DNA from: JBBTRN01 sp038065175 | GTDB lineage: Bacteria > Patescibacteriota > Doudnabacteria > UBA920 | Direction: 5' to 3' | Length of the DNA: 57,592 nt | Assembly (NCBI GenBank): GCA_038065175.1 | Contig: JBBTRN010000002.1 | Span: forward strand, 1-57,592 | Shown here: piece by piece, positions 22,017 to 30,333 of the stretch | Numbering within the stretch: the first letter of the stretch is position 1 | Layout: each line of letters opens with the position of its first letter | Notes under the pieces: generated by a model | Database searches by the model: none | What the model was told of the DNA's origin: nothing | Seen by the model: the letters and a program-made list of their open reading frames with translations, nothing else | Made by a program: the position numbers and the translations under genes

Positions 22017-23275
22017 TGGCTAAGGGATCATACATAACAGGCCTTGACATCGGCACCGCTTACATTCGCGCTGTGCAGGGAAAGTTTACCCAAGAAACAG
22101 GGGAGCCTTTAAGCATTATTGGCGCAAGTGAAGTTATTAGCCAGGGTCTTAGAAAAGGTGTGCTTATAGACATTGAGGAAGCCGTTTCCTGCATTTCCCA
22201 GGCAATTGAGAAAATTGAAAGGATGACCGGAGTAGGGGTAACTTCCGTGAATGTATCGGTTTCCGGTAACCATATTTCTACTTTGCCCAGCCATGGGGTG
22301 ATTGCTGTTTCCAGGGCTGACGGCGAAATAACCGAAGCCGATGTGGTGAGGTGTATAGATGCCAGCCAGGCAATTTCCGTGCCCCAGAACCGGGAAATTT
22401 TGCATGTCTTCCCTAAGAATTTTACGCTCGATGGTCAGAGCGGAATAAAAGACCCCCATGGCATGAGCGGCGTCCGACTGGAGGTAGACACATTAATCGT
22501 CCAGGCCGGCTTGCCGTTTGTAAAAAATTTAACCCGTTCGGTTTCCCAGGCTGGTTTGGAAATCGGTGATTTGGTTTTATCGCCGCTCGCTACCGGCGAA
22601 GCGGTTTTGAGCAAGAGGCAAAAAGATTTGGGCGTTTGCGTGGTAGACTTGGGCGCGGGCACGACATCACTAGCGGTTTACGAAGAAGGGGAGCTTTTGC
22701 ATGCCGGCGTAATCCCCGTGGGCGGACAGCACATTACCAACGATTTAGCGATAGGCTTAAGATCATCTATTGAAGTGGCGGAAAAAGTAAAATTGATGTT
22801 CGGGCATTCGGACATTAAAGCCGTGGGCAAGAATGAGGAAATCCAATTAAGCCAATTTGAACCGGGCGAAACAGATTCCGTAATGCGGCATTATGCGGTG
22901 GAGATTATCCAGGCGCGGTTGGAGGAAATTTTTGACCTGGTGGCTAAGGAGCTTAAAAATATCGGCCGTGACGGCAAACTGCCGGCCGGCGTGGTTTTGA
23001 CCGGCGGGGGTAGCCGTTTGCCGAATGTGGTTGAATTTGCCAAAAAGCATTTGCGTTTGCCCGCGTCTTTGGGCAAAAGTCAGGGCATAAACACTGTAAT
23101 CGACAAGGTAGATGACCCGGGTTTTGCCACAGCTTTAGGTTTGGTTTTATGGGGTCAAAAATACGGGCAGGGACATAGCTTTAGCGCGGGGAGCATATTT
23201 TCTTCGGTAAAAAGAATGTTTGCGCACCCGGCAATGGAAAAAGCCAAGAAGTGGTTGAAATCTTTTATGCCGTAA
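22016..23275 (+). CDS. ftsA: Cell division protein FtsA
   Basis: 419 aa, actin-like. YITGLDIGTAYIRAV is the first phosphate loop, VVDLGAGTTSLAVYEEG the second, and GVVLTGGGSRLPNV the adenosine loop. The SHS2-type 1C subdomain lies between. The C-terminal residues MEKAKKWLKSFMP form an amphipathic helix that attaches FtsA to the membrane. FtsA tethers FtsZ filaments and recruits later division proteins. FtsZ is encoded 17 kb away (40511) rather than next door. Confidence 0.95.
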   Translation: MAKGSYITGLDIGTAYIRAVQGKFTQETGEPLSIIGASEVISQGLRKGVLIDIEEAVSCISQAIEKIERMTGVGVTSVNVSVSGNHISTLPSHGVIAVSRADGEITEADVVRCIDASQAISVPQNREILHVFPKNFTLDGQSGIKDPHGMSGVRLEVDTLIVQAGLPFVKNLTRSVSQAGLEIGDLVLSPLATGEAVLSKRQKDLGVCVVDLGAGTTSLAVYEEGELLHAGVIPVGGQHITNDLAIGLRSSIEVAEKVKLMFGHSDIKAVGKNEEIQLSQFEPGETDSVMRHYAVEIIQARLEEIFDLVAKELKNIGRDGKLPAGVVLTGGGSRLPNVVEFAKKHLRLPASLGKSQGINTVIDKVDDPGFATALGLVLWGQKYGQGHSFSAGSIFSSVKRMFAHPAMEKAKKWLKSFMP

Positions 23276-23580
23276 AGCGCCTTAAGTAAGCAAAAAATTA
23301 AGAAAATTTATAAACTTTAAAAGTTGACTGGAAATGTTGACGAGAGCAGAAAAGGGGTGAAATTTAGGGATGGATGAAATCGGGACGGAAGGAAGGTTTA
23401 AGTTTTTTATGCTTTATTGAAATAAAATAACACCCTTATTCGAGTATTTTTATACAAAAAAAAGAAGGGACGATGGGCAGGCTGGTTGGCCGTTTCATCG
23501 TCCTCTTCAGGGTGATCTAGGTCGGGCGCGGGGTGGTCCCCGTCTAAAGCGCATTAGCTTTCGCATAATGCACCCCCTTC
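23276..23580. other. Gap between ftsA and the vWA operon
   Basis: 305 nt without a supported gene. It holds A/T-rich sequence after ftsA, the minus-strand terminator at 23455-23505, and two more small hairpins (CGGGG/CCCCG near 23530 and GCATTA/TAATGC near 23551). Confidence 0.6.
23455..23505 (-). terminator. Strong terminator of the vWA operon
   Basis: On the minus strand, GGACGATG and CATCGTCC pair and are followed by CTTCTTTTTTTT. It is placed to end the two-gene minus-strand transcript. Confidence 0.8.
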
Positions 23581-24630
23581 CTAGTATTCCATCTCAACTT
23601 TGGCGCCTTTGCTTTCCAGCAGCCACTTCCAGAAGGAGAGCGACTGCCGAATTTGGTCGGCATTGGCGCCGCTTTTGGGTCCGTACAGGTAGACCCATGT
23701 ACCTTTCAGATCCGGGCACTGGACTTTGCTCTGGAGCTTGTCCGCCACTTCTTGGTTTCCGCTTTTGGGCGGGCTCACATAGAAGTTACCGAGATCAGAG
23801 TTTTCGAGCCCGTCCGTAAACACCAGGACGGTTCGATTGCGTTTGCCGAGGTTCTTGGCCAGGGCGTTGAACAGCCCTGTTGCCAACGATGTCCGTGTTT
23901 TTGCTGGTTTCGGCGCCAACAGGTCATCTAGCTTTCTTCCGATTTTTCCGTAGGCGTGAGTGCCTTCGCCGGGTTCGGCTAGGGCTCTGTCGCTGTCCAG
24001 AAAGTCGGTGGCAGAAAGCCGGAACGTCCAGAAGTGGACGCCGTCGCCTGCCTTTAGCCGAGTGGGGATGTCGAGATTGTCGACTTCCCGAACGACTTGG
24101 TCGCGAAGCGTTTGGTCAATTCCACTGCTGTCGTCGACCATTACTTCATGAGTCCAAGTGCGGGGCTGGTATCGAGCGAACTCGGCCGTGACTTCTTGGA
24201 ACTCATTGATCTTTTTGAGTACCAGGGCACGCCGAGCCGGGCGGCTAACGTCTGCGGTCATTTTTTGCTTAGGGATAAAGAACGGGCGAACCCATTCGTC
24301 CTTCCCGCGGAAAGAAATGACGAACCGAGTTTCGTTGGTGCCATCGCCGTTGTTAAAGCGGCGAACAGCTTCCTCGGAAAAGATCGTCTCGACTTCAATG
24401 GTCGGGGCGGTCGAAAGCGCGTCGCGTTTGAATTCGGTCGGGATGGCGACACTTTGGGGTTCGCGGCTAGAACGAGCGTTCATAAACCAGATTATCCCAC
24501 CGACGAGGCCAAAGAACGCGAGAGCGAGGCCGAGAGCGAGCAACCACGGAAATTTTTTGTGGTTGCTGTTGGTCCGGCTGTTGGCAGCACGGACGCGAAT
24601 ATTTGGGCGTGGGGTATAACGAGGTATCAT
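23581..24630 (-). CDS. Membrane-anchored von Willebrand factor A domain protein
   Basis: 349 aa. A basic N-terminus and one membrane segment (FPWLLALGLALAFFGLVGGIIWFM, written here only as residues 27-50) place the rest outside. Residues 160-349 show a vWA fold with a metal site: VDDSSG (Asp166, Ser168, then Gly170 where a second Ser is usual), Thr247 in TRTSLATGL, and Asp273 in VFTDGLENS. vWA domains bind protein partners through the metal. The start codon overlaps the previous stop (TAATG), so the two genes are translationally coupled. Codon use is distinctly GC-rich compared with ftsA. Confidence 0.75.
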   Translation of the reverse strand: MIPRYTPRPNIRVRAANSRTNSNHKKFPWLLALGLALAFFGLVGGIIWFMNARSSREPQSVAIPTEFKRDALSTAPTIEVETIFSEEAVRRFNNGDGTNETRFVISFRGKDEWVRPFFIPKQKMTADVSRPARRALVLKKINEFQEVTAEFARYQPRTWTHEVMVDDSSGIDQTLRDQVVREVDNLDIPTRLKAGDGVHFWTFRLSATDFLDSDRALAEPGEGTHAYGKIGRKLDDLLAPKPAKTRTSLATGLFNALAKNLGKRNRTVLVFTDGLENSDLGNFYVSPPKSGNQEVADKLQSKVQCPDLKGTWVYLYGPKSGANADQIRQSLSFWKWLLESKGAKVEMEY

Positions 24631-26168
24631 TAGAGTACGCCTCCGTCCGCCGGATTGTTCCAGCGAAATATCATTGCGCCCGACGAAGCGGCCTGTGCCG
24701 CTTCGGTTTGCACCTGCGCGAGGGTTTCAGCCTCGACAGGCGCGAAGTTGGTCACGCGAGCGTCAGCCGGCAGGTCAACCCGAGGGTCAAACTTTTCGGC
24801 TTCGGCAGTGAGGTCAGCGTCGTTTAGCGTTGGTAGGACAGAGCGAGAAAACAGCTCGTCGAGCTCACGGGTTGCGTCAGCATTGTCAAACAGTTTGATG
24901 TCTATGCTGGGAACGACCTTGGCGACCGCGTTGGCCGCCTCCTGAACCAAGGCATGGAAAGCGCGCCGAACGAGTTCAAACGCAGTCAGATACTGCTCCA
25001 CGAGGGAGAGGTACAGTGCGGCAAGCTCGCGGCGAGCGGAGCAATCGTTTGCCACAACAGCCGCGGCGTTATCAGCCGCTTCGTTGTAAATGCGGATTGC
25101 ATTCTCGCGTTCTTGCGGGTAGGGGTCATTGGGGTCGGTGGTGGAGAGTTCGGAAATTCTTGCACCCATGGCTTCATAATCTGCCACGAGCCTTTCGAAC
25201 TCTTGCTGATGCTCTTTGGCGTACTTCGGGGCGTGGCGTACCTCGGCGAGGTAATACACACCGGCCAAGACGGCCATAGCAACAGAACCAAACACCGCGT
25301 TCCAGCCGAATTCCTTTGGATTGGAAACGGCGAGGACGACGCGGAATGCAACCAGAATGAATGACCAGCCGAGGAGCGTGCGCTCCGACCAGCGAGCCAT
25401 CATCCAAATGGATTCTTCAACGGGTGTAACGTAAACGGGGTTGCCGTTCATGTCAAAGCACCCGCCTGCACATTTCTGCGCGTAAATCCGATGGGCATCT
25501 TCGTTGGCGTTGATGATCGCGCGGTTGACACCAGCGAAGTGGGATGTGAGCGCGAGAACGACAACGGTGATGAGCGACCAAGCAAGTGCGCTGTACGAAG
25601 TTCCTTCGAACTCGAACATGCCGTAGCCGGCCATTCCTTCGACCGCAATCAGCATTAGGAAGACGAAAGCCGCCATTACCCCGTGTACAAGGTAGTTCAC
25701 ATGGTGAATGACTGCATCCTGGTCTCCCGACATGCGGATTTTTTGCGACCAAATCGCGTCTTCCAGAATTGGCCTTTGCTCGGTGAGCTGGGCCAGCTCC
25801 AGTCCGCGCGCTTGATCACGCTCGAACTTGCGGGTGAGGATGGTGTAGAGCTGCTCCCGCAAATAAGCGAGCGAGGCGTCCAGGGTTAGGCGGTAGCCGG
25901 TTATGTGACCGGCGGGATTGAACAAGCGGATGGCCTCGCGCAGATTGCGCGCGGCAACCGTGAGCGAGGTGCAGGCGGAGTTCTCAAATCGTGTCCACAG
26001 CTCAGAGAGCCAAAACACGACTGTGGCGAACAGCGGGAGAAACCCAGAGTCTTTGCGGAATGTGGGGACCAGACCAGCGATCCGTCCCTTCTGCGCCGCA
26101 AGTTGTTGTCTAAGGCCGGCGGTGTTAATTTCCGGCCTCGTTTCTTGAACATTGTTGAGATGGTCCAT
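24630..26168 (-). CDS. Unknown five-helix membrane protein coupled to the vWA protein
   Basis: 512 aa from the ATG at 26168 (MDHLNNVQE), chosen because AGGAGG lies 4-9 nt upstream; the longer frame runs through the site. Not recognised. Hydrophobic segments lie at about residues 43-58, 159-178, 192-212, 264-282 and 288-308, with a soluble helical C-terminus of about 200 residues. The N-terminal third is helical with many Arg/Glu. The loop between helices 3 and 4 has CAGGC. The coupling with the vWA gene points to a joint membrane complex. GC-rich codons and a good ribosome site suggest a foreign origin. Confidence 0.65.
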   Translation of the reverse strand: MDHLNNVQETRPEINTAGLRQQLAAQKGRIAGLVPTFRKDSGFLPLFATVVFWLSELWTRFENSACTSLTVAARNLREAIRLFNPAGHITGYRLTLDASLAYLREQLYTILTRKFERDQARGLELAQLTEQRPILEDAIWSQKIRMSGDQDAVIHHVNYLVHGVMAAFVFLMLIAVEGMAGYGMFEFEGTSYSALAWSLITVVVLALTSHFAGVNRAIINANEDAHRIYAQKCAGGCFDMNGNPVYVTPVEESIWMMARWSERTLLGWSFILVAFRVVLAVSNPKEFGWNAVFGSVAMAVLAGVYYLAEVRHAPKYAKEHQQEFERLVADYEAMGARISELSTTDPNDPYPQERENAIRIYNEAADNAAAVVANDCSARRELAALYLSLVEQYLTAFELVRRAFHALVQEAANAVAKVVPSIDIKLFDNADATRELDELFSRSVLPTLNDADLTAEAEKFDPRVDLPADARVTNFAPVEAETLAQVQTEAAQAASSGAMIFRWNNPADGGVL

Positions 26169-26290
26169 TTGTCCTCCTAGACATTTGGTAAAGAACTGTT
26201 GGTTAGAGAATTCTGCGTGTGGCGGTCTGCGCAAAATCCCCTTAAGCGAACTGCAAAAAAACTTGTGTAGCCACATTACTAATGTTTTTC

Positions 26291-26323
26291 ACCCCCACCT
26301 AACCTCCCCCCTCAAGGGGGAGG
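26291..26323. repeat. Dispersed CCTCCCC...GGGGAGG repeat, copy 5
   Basis: ACCCCCACCTAACCTCCCCC followed by CTCAAGGGGGAGG. Confidence 0.7.
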
Positions 26324-26504
26324 AAAAAAACAGGAGATTAAAAACAACAGCAATGTAGCCGCAATTAATAAATAATATTTTATTTTAACCTCTGATTATA
26401 ACACAAAATAGCTAAATTTGTCAATAATTAGACCCTAAAACCCTTATTTATAAGGGAAAATTAATAATTTAGATTAAAAACAAGCCTGGATTAAGAGTTT
26501 ATTC

Positions 26505-26533
26505 TTGACATAATAGTTTATTTGTATTATAAT
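26505..26533 (+). promoter_or_regulatory. Perfect consensus sigma-70 promoter
   Basis: TTGACA at 26505-26510 and TATAAT at 26528-26533 with a 17-nt spacer. It should drive the proline-rich protein gene and is the best promoter match in the window. Confidence 0.85.
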
Positions 26534-26603
26534 GTTTAGTCATTATGCCGCAGTGTCGGCAGAGTGACACAGTTCTTTATAATTGTCCTTAAGGAGGATA
26601 TAA

Positions 26604-26649
26604 GCCCCAGTTAAATGAATCCAGACTTTGTTTGGGAATTTAACGGGGC
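26604..26649 (+). repeat. CCCCGTTAAAT-type hairpin in the leader
   Basis: GCCCC(A)GTTAAAT pairs with ATTTAACGGGGC, with one bulged base. AAGGAGGATATAAG lies just before it. It belongs to the same stem family as 18275-18392. Confidence 0.65.
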
Positions 26650-26868
26650 AAGCGTTACTTATTTTACGCGGAGCATTCGCGGATTTAGATCGCAGACGCG
26701 GATTACGCGCTGAGCGGAAAAGAAATGTTAATTGCATGCTGAAAAAATTGGATACTGCAATTAGCCCCAAATTTATTTTTGGGATTAGTGGCAGTATCTA
26801 GTTTGATTTTTAGAACACGCCGCAAGGTGTGTCTCTATGGCAGTTAACGTTCAGGAAAAGGAAAGACA

Positions 26869-28497
26869 ATGTCTAACTACAAAAACCCCCTCGCACGTTT
26901 TTTTGGATTCGCGATTTGCGCGCTCGCGCTGATCGCGTCGTCCACAACCGCTTTTTCACAGACCCGCGATTACGACTTCGACAAGGACGGCAAGCCCGTT
27001 CAAGTCGGCGGCCCTGGGTTCACCCAGCAGCCGCAGGCGGCTCCGACCCCATTGCCGGCTCCCAAGCCGGACGAAGTGAAGCCGGGTTCGAGTTCCCCCA
27101 CCCCAAAGGCCGAGCCTGATAAGGGTGAAGCCAAAAAGGGAGGGGAGGAGAAAAAGTCCGAAGAGGCTACGACTCCATCTCCCGCGGCTCGCATCGGCGG
27201 CGCCATCCGTTCAGCCTTTCCGTGGATTTTGGGCGCTGTCGGTTTTATCGGTGTGGTAATCTTAGTGGTCGTGTTCCTGCGTTCGCGCAGGCAGGCGACT
27301 CCGCCCCCGCCGCGTCCGCACGCGCCTCCACCACCTCCCGCTCCCGGACCTCACGCTGCTCCGCGGCCCGTGGTTTCCCCGGCTCACCGTCCGCCTCCGG
27401 CCAGTGGGGTACCTGTTCGTCCGCCCGTTGCGGCGACTCCGCCCCCCTCTGGCCCAGCCGCACCCGCTCCGCCTGCAACGCCGGCTCCCGCGCCACCCGC
27501 AACACCTCCGGTCGTGGCTCCCATCGTCGCCCTGTTGTTCGCCGTGTTGTTCGCGGCGCAGGCGGCGTACTCGCAGGCGCAGTACACGGTGTTTCCGTCG
27601 GCCATCCCGGTCGGCGGCAGCATCAACGCCATCGTCACCGGGCCGAACGCCAACACCCTCACGGGTTGCGGCGTTGCCCTTCCGGACAGTGGCTGCTCGT
27701 TCTCACACGTGGTCTCCGCCACCCAGGTAATGGTTCGGCTCACTGCCGGACCCAACGCCATGGGCACGAACCCGCACCCGGTGCGCGGCACCCTTCGGTT
27801 GGTTTTCGGTGGCACAACCACCGTGAATTTGCCGAACGCAGTTGTGGTGGGCAAGTCGGAGCAAATTGGCACGGCGATGATCTCGCCACATGTCAATCCG
27901 GCACCTGCGCCAGCACCCCGTCCGACCTACATCGCCGGCGCTGACCGGACCGCACGCACTGCGGCCGAAGCGGCTATGAACGCCGCGAAAAACGCGCAGT
28001 CCGCGAATCGGTCGTTGGCTGATAAGCTGGAAGCAACAATGACGTTGCTCCAGAACGTGGACTCGCGACTGCAGGCTTTGGAAGGTCGTCCGCAGGTTGT
28101 GGGCGGGCTCCAGGACTCGCAAGTCCGGACTATCGTCAACGAAAGCGTTGATGGTCGGGTTGCCCTTTCACTCGCCCCGGTCCGCAAGGACCTGGACGAG
28201 CTGAAGGCTCGTGTGGACAAGGTTGAGCCGATTTTGACCGCGACGGCTGATGCTGTTGAAGCGGTCGGTGCGGCGGCGGATCATGGTGGCAGTTTTCTCG
28301 GTTTCGGCGGCGGACCTAAAAAATCCCTCCGTCAGGCCGCGACTGAAGCCAGGCTCCGCCTGGCGTGTGCCCGCGGAATCGTGACCAAGGGTTGCCCGGC
28401 TTCGCTGGGTACACCCGCGGCCACGGCCGCATCGGCACCGGTGGCCGCAAGCTCCGGAACCGCCCGCCTCTCGGGCGGCCGTGTTGACAAGAAGTAA
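26869..28497 (+). CDS. Proline-rich envelope protein with signal peptide, unknown
   Basis: 542 aa, not recognised. A signal peptide (FAICALALIASSTTAFS, cut near residue 30) leads to a Pro/Lys/Glu-rich extracytoplasmic stretch, a membrane segment at about 117-137, a very Pro/Ala-rich linker at 144-217, and a second hydrophobic stretch (ALLFAVLFAAQAAYSQA, about 221-237) that itself looks like a signal peptide. A beta-rich, IPT/TIG-like part (YTVFPSAIPVGGSINAIVTG) and a coiled coil (ADKLEATMTLLQNVDSRLQ) follow. The design suggests two secreted proteins fused head to tail. Very GC-rich codons. Start supported by AAGGAAA. Confidence 0.7.
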   Translation: MSNYKNPLARFFGFAICALALIASSTTAFSQTRDYDFDKDGKPVQVGGPGFTQQPQAAPTPLPAPKPDEVKPGSSSPTPKAEPDKGEAKKGGEEKKSEEATTPSPAARIGGAIRSAFPWILGAVGFIGVVILVVVFLRSRRQATPPPPRPHAPPPPPAPGPHAAPRPVVSPAHRPPPASGVPVRPPVAATPPPSGPAAPAPPATPAPAPPATPPVVAPIVALLFAVLFAAQAAYSQAQYTVFPSAIPVGGSINAIVTGPNANTLTGCGVALPDSGCSFSHVVSATQVMVRLTAGPNAMGTNPHPVRGTLRLVFGGTTTVNLPNAVVVGKSEQIGTAMISPHVNPAPAPAPRPTYIAGADRTARTAAEAAMNAAKNAQSANRSLADKLEATMTLLQNVDSRLQALEGRPQVVGGLQDSQVRTIVNESVDGRVALSLAPVRKDLDELKARVDKVEPILTATADAVEAVGAAADHGGSFLGFGGGPKKSLRQAATEARLRLACARGIVTKGCPASLGTPAATAASAPVAASSGTARLSGGRVDKK

Positions 28498-28509
28498 CGC
28501 TTTTCCTTA

Positions 28510-28545
28510 CCCCCTCCCTAACCCTCCCCCTTAACAGGGGAGGGA
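28510..28545. repeat. Dispersed CCTCCCC...GGGGAGG repeat, copy 6
   Basis: CCCCCTCCCTAACCCTCCCC then AACAGGGGAGGG. Confidence 0.65.
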
Positions 28546-28687
28546 ATAGCAGGCGGTGACGGAACATAAACATTGGAAGAGGGGAATGGCACTGCTATTT
28601 CCCTCTCTCCTCTCTAAAAAATTAGGATTTGGAATTTAGGGTAAAAGGTATATACTTTATATCCTGAAACTAGAATCTTAAAAATAC

Positions 28688-28746
28688 CTCCGGTTAAATG
28701 ATTTGCTTGGCAAATCAACCCGCCTTTGGCGGATTATTTAACGGGG
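28688..28746 (+). repeat. CCCCGTTAAAT-type stem with inner hairpins
   Basis: CTCCGGTTAAAT pairs with ATTTAACGGGG; inside are GATTTG/CAAATC and CCGCC/GGCGG stems. Confidence 0.6.
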
Positions 28747-29027
28747 TAAACAAGGAGGAATATAAACCAATTCCAGTTTTTGGAATTGGGAAATTTTAGA
28801 TTTGGCAGATTAGCTTCTCGACAGGCTCGAAGGTTATGCACGGATGAGCAAGTAAAGACATCTTAGAGATAAAAATAGATCCCGGATCCCCAGTAGTAGT
28901 TCTCGACAAGCTCGAACACTACGGGGCAAGCAAGTCCGGGATGACAGAAAGGTGTTTTTTCTTGCTCGTCCGGCATCCCTGAAGTTTAGGGAAATTCAAC
29001 CGGACGGCGAGAAAGGAGGGTAGCGAG

Positions 29028-29981
29028 ATGCCTTTGATCTTTGCAATTCTCCTGTTTTTGTCCGCCGGTTTGGGGGTCGCACAGACTTCCACCGGCAAAG
29101 TGTTTTTTGCAACGCCCGAGGCTTGCCTCGCGGCTCCGCTAGACAACTCCTCGATCGTTTATCAACCGAGCTTTAACAATTTGCTTGGGTGGTGGACGGA
29201 AAAGTGGGAGCTTGGAACTGCGCAAAAAGTCGAGGGTCATAACAAGACCTTCTGTGCAGAGGAGCAGACTGTGGAGGGCAAGCAAATTATCCGTTGGCCC
29301 AAAAACAATCCGTTCTTTACAGCCGGAAGCCGCAAGGCTGACGGCCGGTGCGGCAATGAGGTTTATAGGCTTTGGGAAGTTTCCGAGCCTGTGTTTCAAC
29401 CAGTAGTAGTAGTACCGCCCGTTGCAGTCGCTCCGGCTTCGCCCGCACCACCTTCGCATGTCTGTCCGGAGTGCGGCGATGTTACTTGGGCTGTGAACCA
29501 GCCTGGGGTGATATCGAAAGTCGAGAACGGAACACTTGTTCTCGGCTCGGTGGTTCTCCACAGCGACTTGCGCCTTAATTTGACGTTCTCGTTTACCGAG
29601 GGCGTAGAGGAAGGCCGCATTTTGGCAGGGGACACGGTTCTGGCCGGCGGAAATGCCGTGGACATTACTTCTGCGGATGGTCCGGAACCGGGGGTGTACG
29701 ATATTGTTGCGGAAGGCCGGGACTCGGACGGTCACATTGTCCGTTGCCGGGTTCGTATCACGTTTGTGGCTCCTGCGCTACCCGCTCCTGTCCTTATTAC
29801 CGTCGAAAAAAAGAAGGGGAGGAAATTCCCAATCCCGTGTATCCCACGGGAGAAAACGTGGTTCGGCATCGGCGTCCCCGTTCTTGAGTGTGCGGCCATC
29901 GTTGGCGGCGTATGGGCAATCTGGCCTGTCGCCGAAGCCTTCAAGCACGGCGCTGCTGTGCTGGTCGGACTTGTGCTCTAA
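29028..29981 (+). CDS. Unknown secreted protein with C-terminal membrane anchor
   Basis: 317 aa, not recognised. The start is supported by AAAGGAGGG about 7 nt upstream. A signal peptide (FAILLFLSAGLGVAQ) is followed by an extracytoplasmic domain with Trp-rich repeats (LLGWWTEKWELG) and several Cys. A Pro/Val linker and a CPECGD motif come next, then a beta-sandwich-like part that resembles Ig-type or cadherin-like folds (TFSFTEGVEEGRILAGDTV, GPEPGVYDIVAEGRDSDG). A hydrophobic C-terminus (about 284-317) may anchor it. Codon use matches the other island genes. Confidence 0.65.
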   Translation: MPLIFAILLFLSAGLGVAQTSTGKVFFATPEACLAAPLDNSSIVYQPSFNNLLGWWTEKWELGTAQKVEGHNKTFCAEEQTVEGKQIIRWPKNNPFFTAGSRKADGRCGNEVYRLWEVSEPVFQPVVVVPPVAVAPASPAPPSHVCPECGDVTWAVNQPGVISKVENGTLVLGSVVLHSDLRLNLTFSFTEGVEEGRILAGDTVLAGGNAVDITSADGPEPGVYDIVAEGRDSDGHIVRCRVRITFVAPALPAPVLITVEKKKGRKFPIPCIPREKTWFGIGVPVLECAAIVGGVWAIWPVAEAFKHGAAVLVGLVL

Positions 29982-30046
29982 ACTGGGCAAAAACGGCAGC
30001 GTTCAACCAGGACGCCGCTACGGCAAATCTAAAATGTAGGAATCTT

Positions 30047-30086
30047 GGCCCGGGCGCGACTAATTATCGTTCCCGGGTCTTGTTTT
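30047..30086 (+). terminator. Terminator after the secreted protein gene
   Basis: GGCCCGGG and CCCGGGTC arms around an A/T loop, followed by TTGTTTTTA. Confidence 0.6.
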
Positions 30087-30143
30087 TATCAATAATCTTT
30101 TATCGCCTCTTCTTTTCATTTTGGTTTTTTTATGGTTTAATAT

Positions 30144-30314
30144 ATATAGGGACTGTTGCGGAATGTCATTTTTGCCCAAAACGATCTGCTTTGGCAAAAT
30201 TCCTAAAAAAATTCTTCCGCTTACCTTTCAGGTAAACATCAAAATTTGTTTTAGAAATTTTACTCAAATCATATCATTTTGCATCAAAAAGCCCATTCGG
30301 CAACAGTCCCATAT
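30144..30314. mobile_element. Palindromic element with terminal inverted repeats (copy 2)
   Basis: ATATAGGGACTGTTGCGGAATG (30144-30165) is inverted at 30294-30314 with one bulge and one mismatch. Its core at 30217-30247 matches that of copy 1 at 17863-17893. The element ends 19 nt before the next start codon. Confidence 0.6.
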
Positions 30315-30333
30315 AAGATTTGTCCCTAATAAT

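Larger units (their letters stand above)
26169..26868. other. Divergent intergenic region of the GC-rich island
   Basis: 700 nt between divergent genes. It contains a C/G-rich repeat (26291-26323), an A/T-rich stretch, a consensus promoter (26505-26533) and a leader of about 330 nt with a strong hairpin (26604-26649). An ATG-initiated 32-codon frame at 26615 lies in the hairpin but has a poor ribosome site. Confidence 0.6.
28498..29027. other. Repeat-rich gap in the GC-rich island
   Basis: 530 nt without a supported gene. It holds a C/G-rich repeat (28510-28545), a CCGGTTAAAT...ATTTAACGGGG stem with two inner hairpins (28688-28746), AAGGAGGAATATAA followed by a CCAATTCC/GGAATTGG hairpin, CTCGACAGGCTCGAA-type repeats, and a CTCGTCCGG...CCGGACGGCGAG hairpin just before the next ribosome site. 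Confidence 0.6.
29982..30333. other. Gap with a terminator and a palindromic element
   Basis: 352 nt. A hairpin with CCCGGG arms and a T-run (about 30047-30086) can terminate the island transcript. The rest is the 171-bp element at 30144-30314. Confidence 0.6.

Noticed and set aside
26615..26713. 32-codon frame in the leader of the Pro-rich protein gene
   Set aside because: The AGGAGG is about 17 nt from the ATG, too far, and the frame lies across a stable hairpin. Left as a leader feature.
27222..27944. Long overlapping frames in other phases of the GC-rich genes
   Set aside because: They come from few stop codons in GC-rich DNA. The composition of the products (Arg/Pro/Ser-rich, no domain) is not protein-like and the true frames have signal peptides and ribosome sites.
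23581..30314. Prophage or plasmid as the source of the island
   Set aside because: No integrase, capsid, terminase, replication or mobilisation gene is seen, so no specific vehicle can be claimed.
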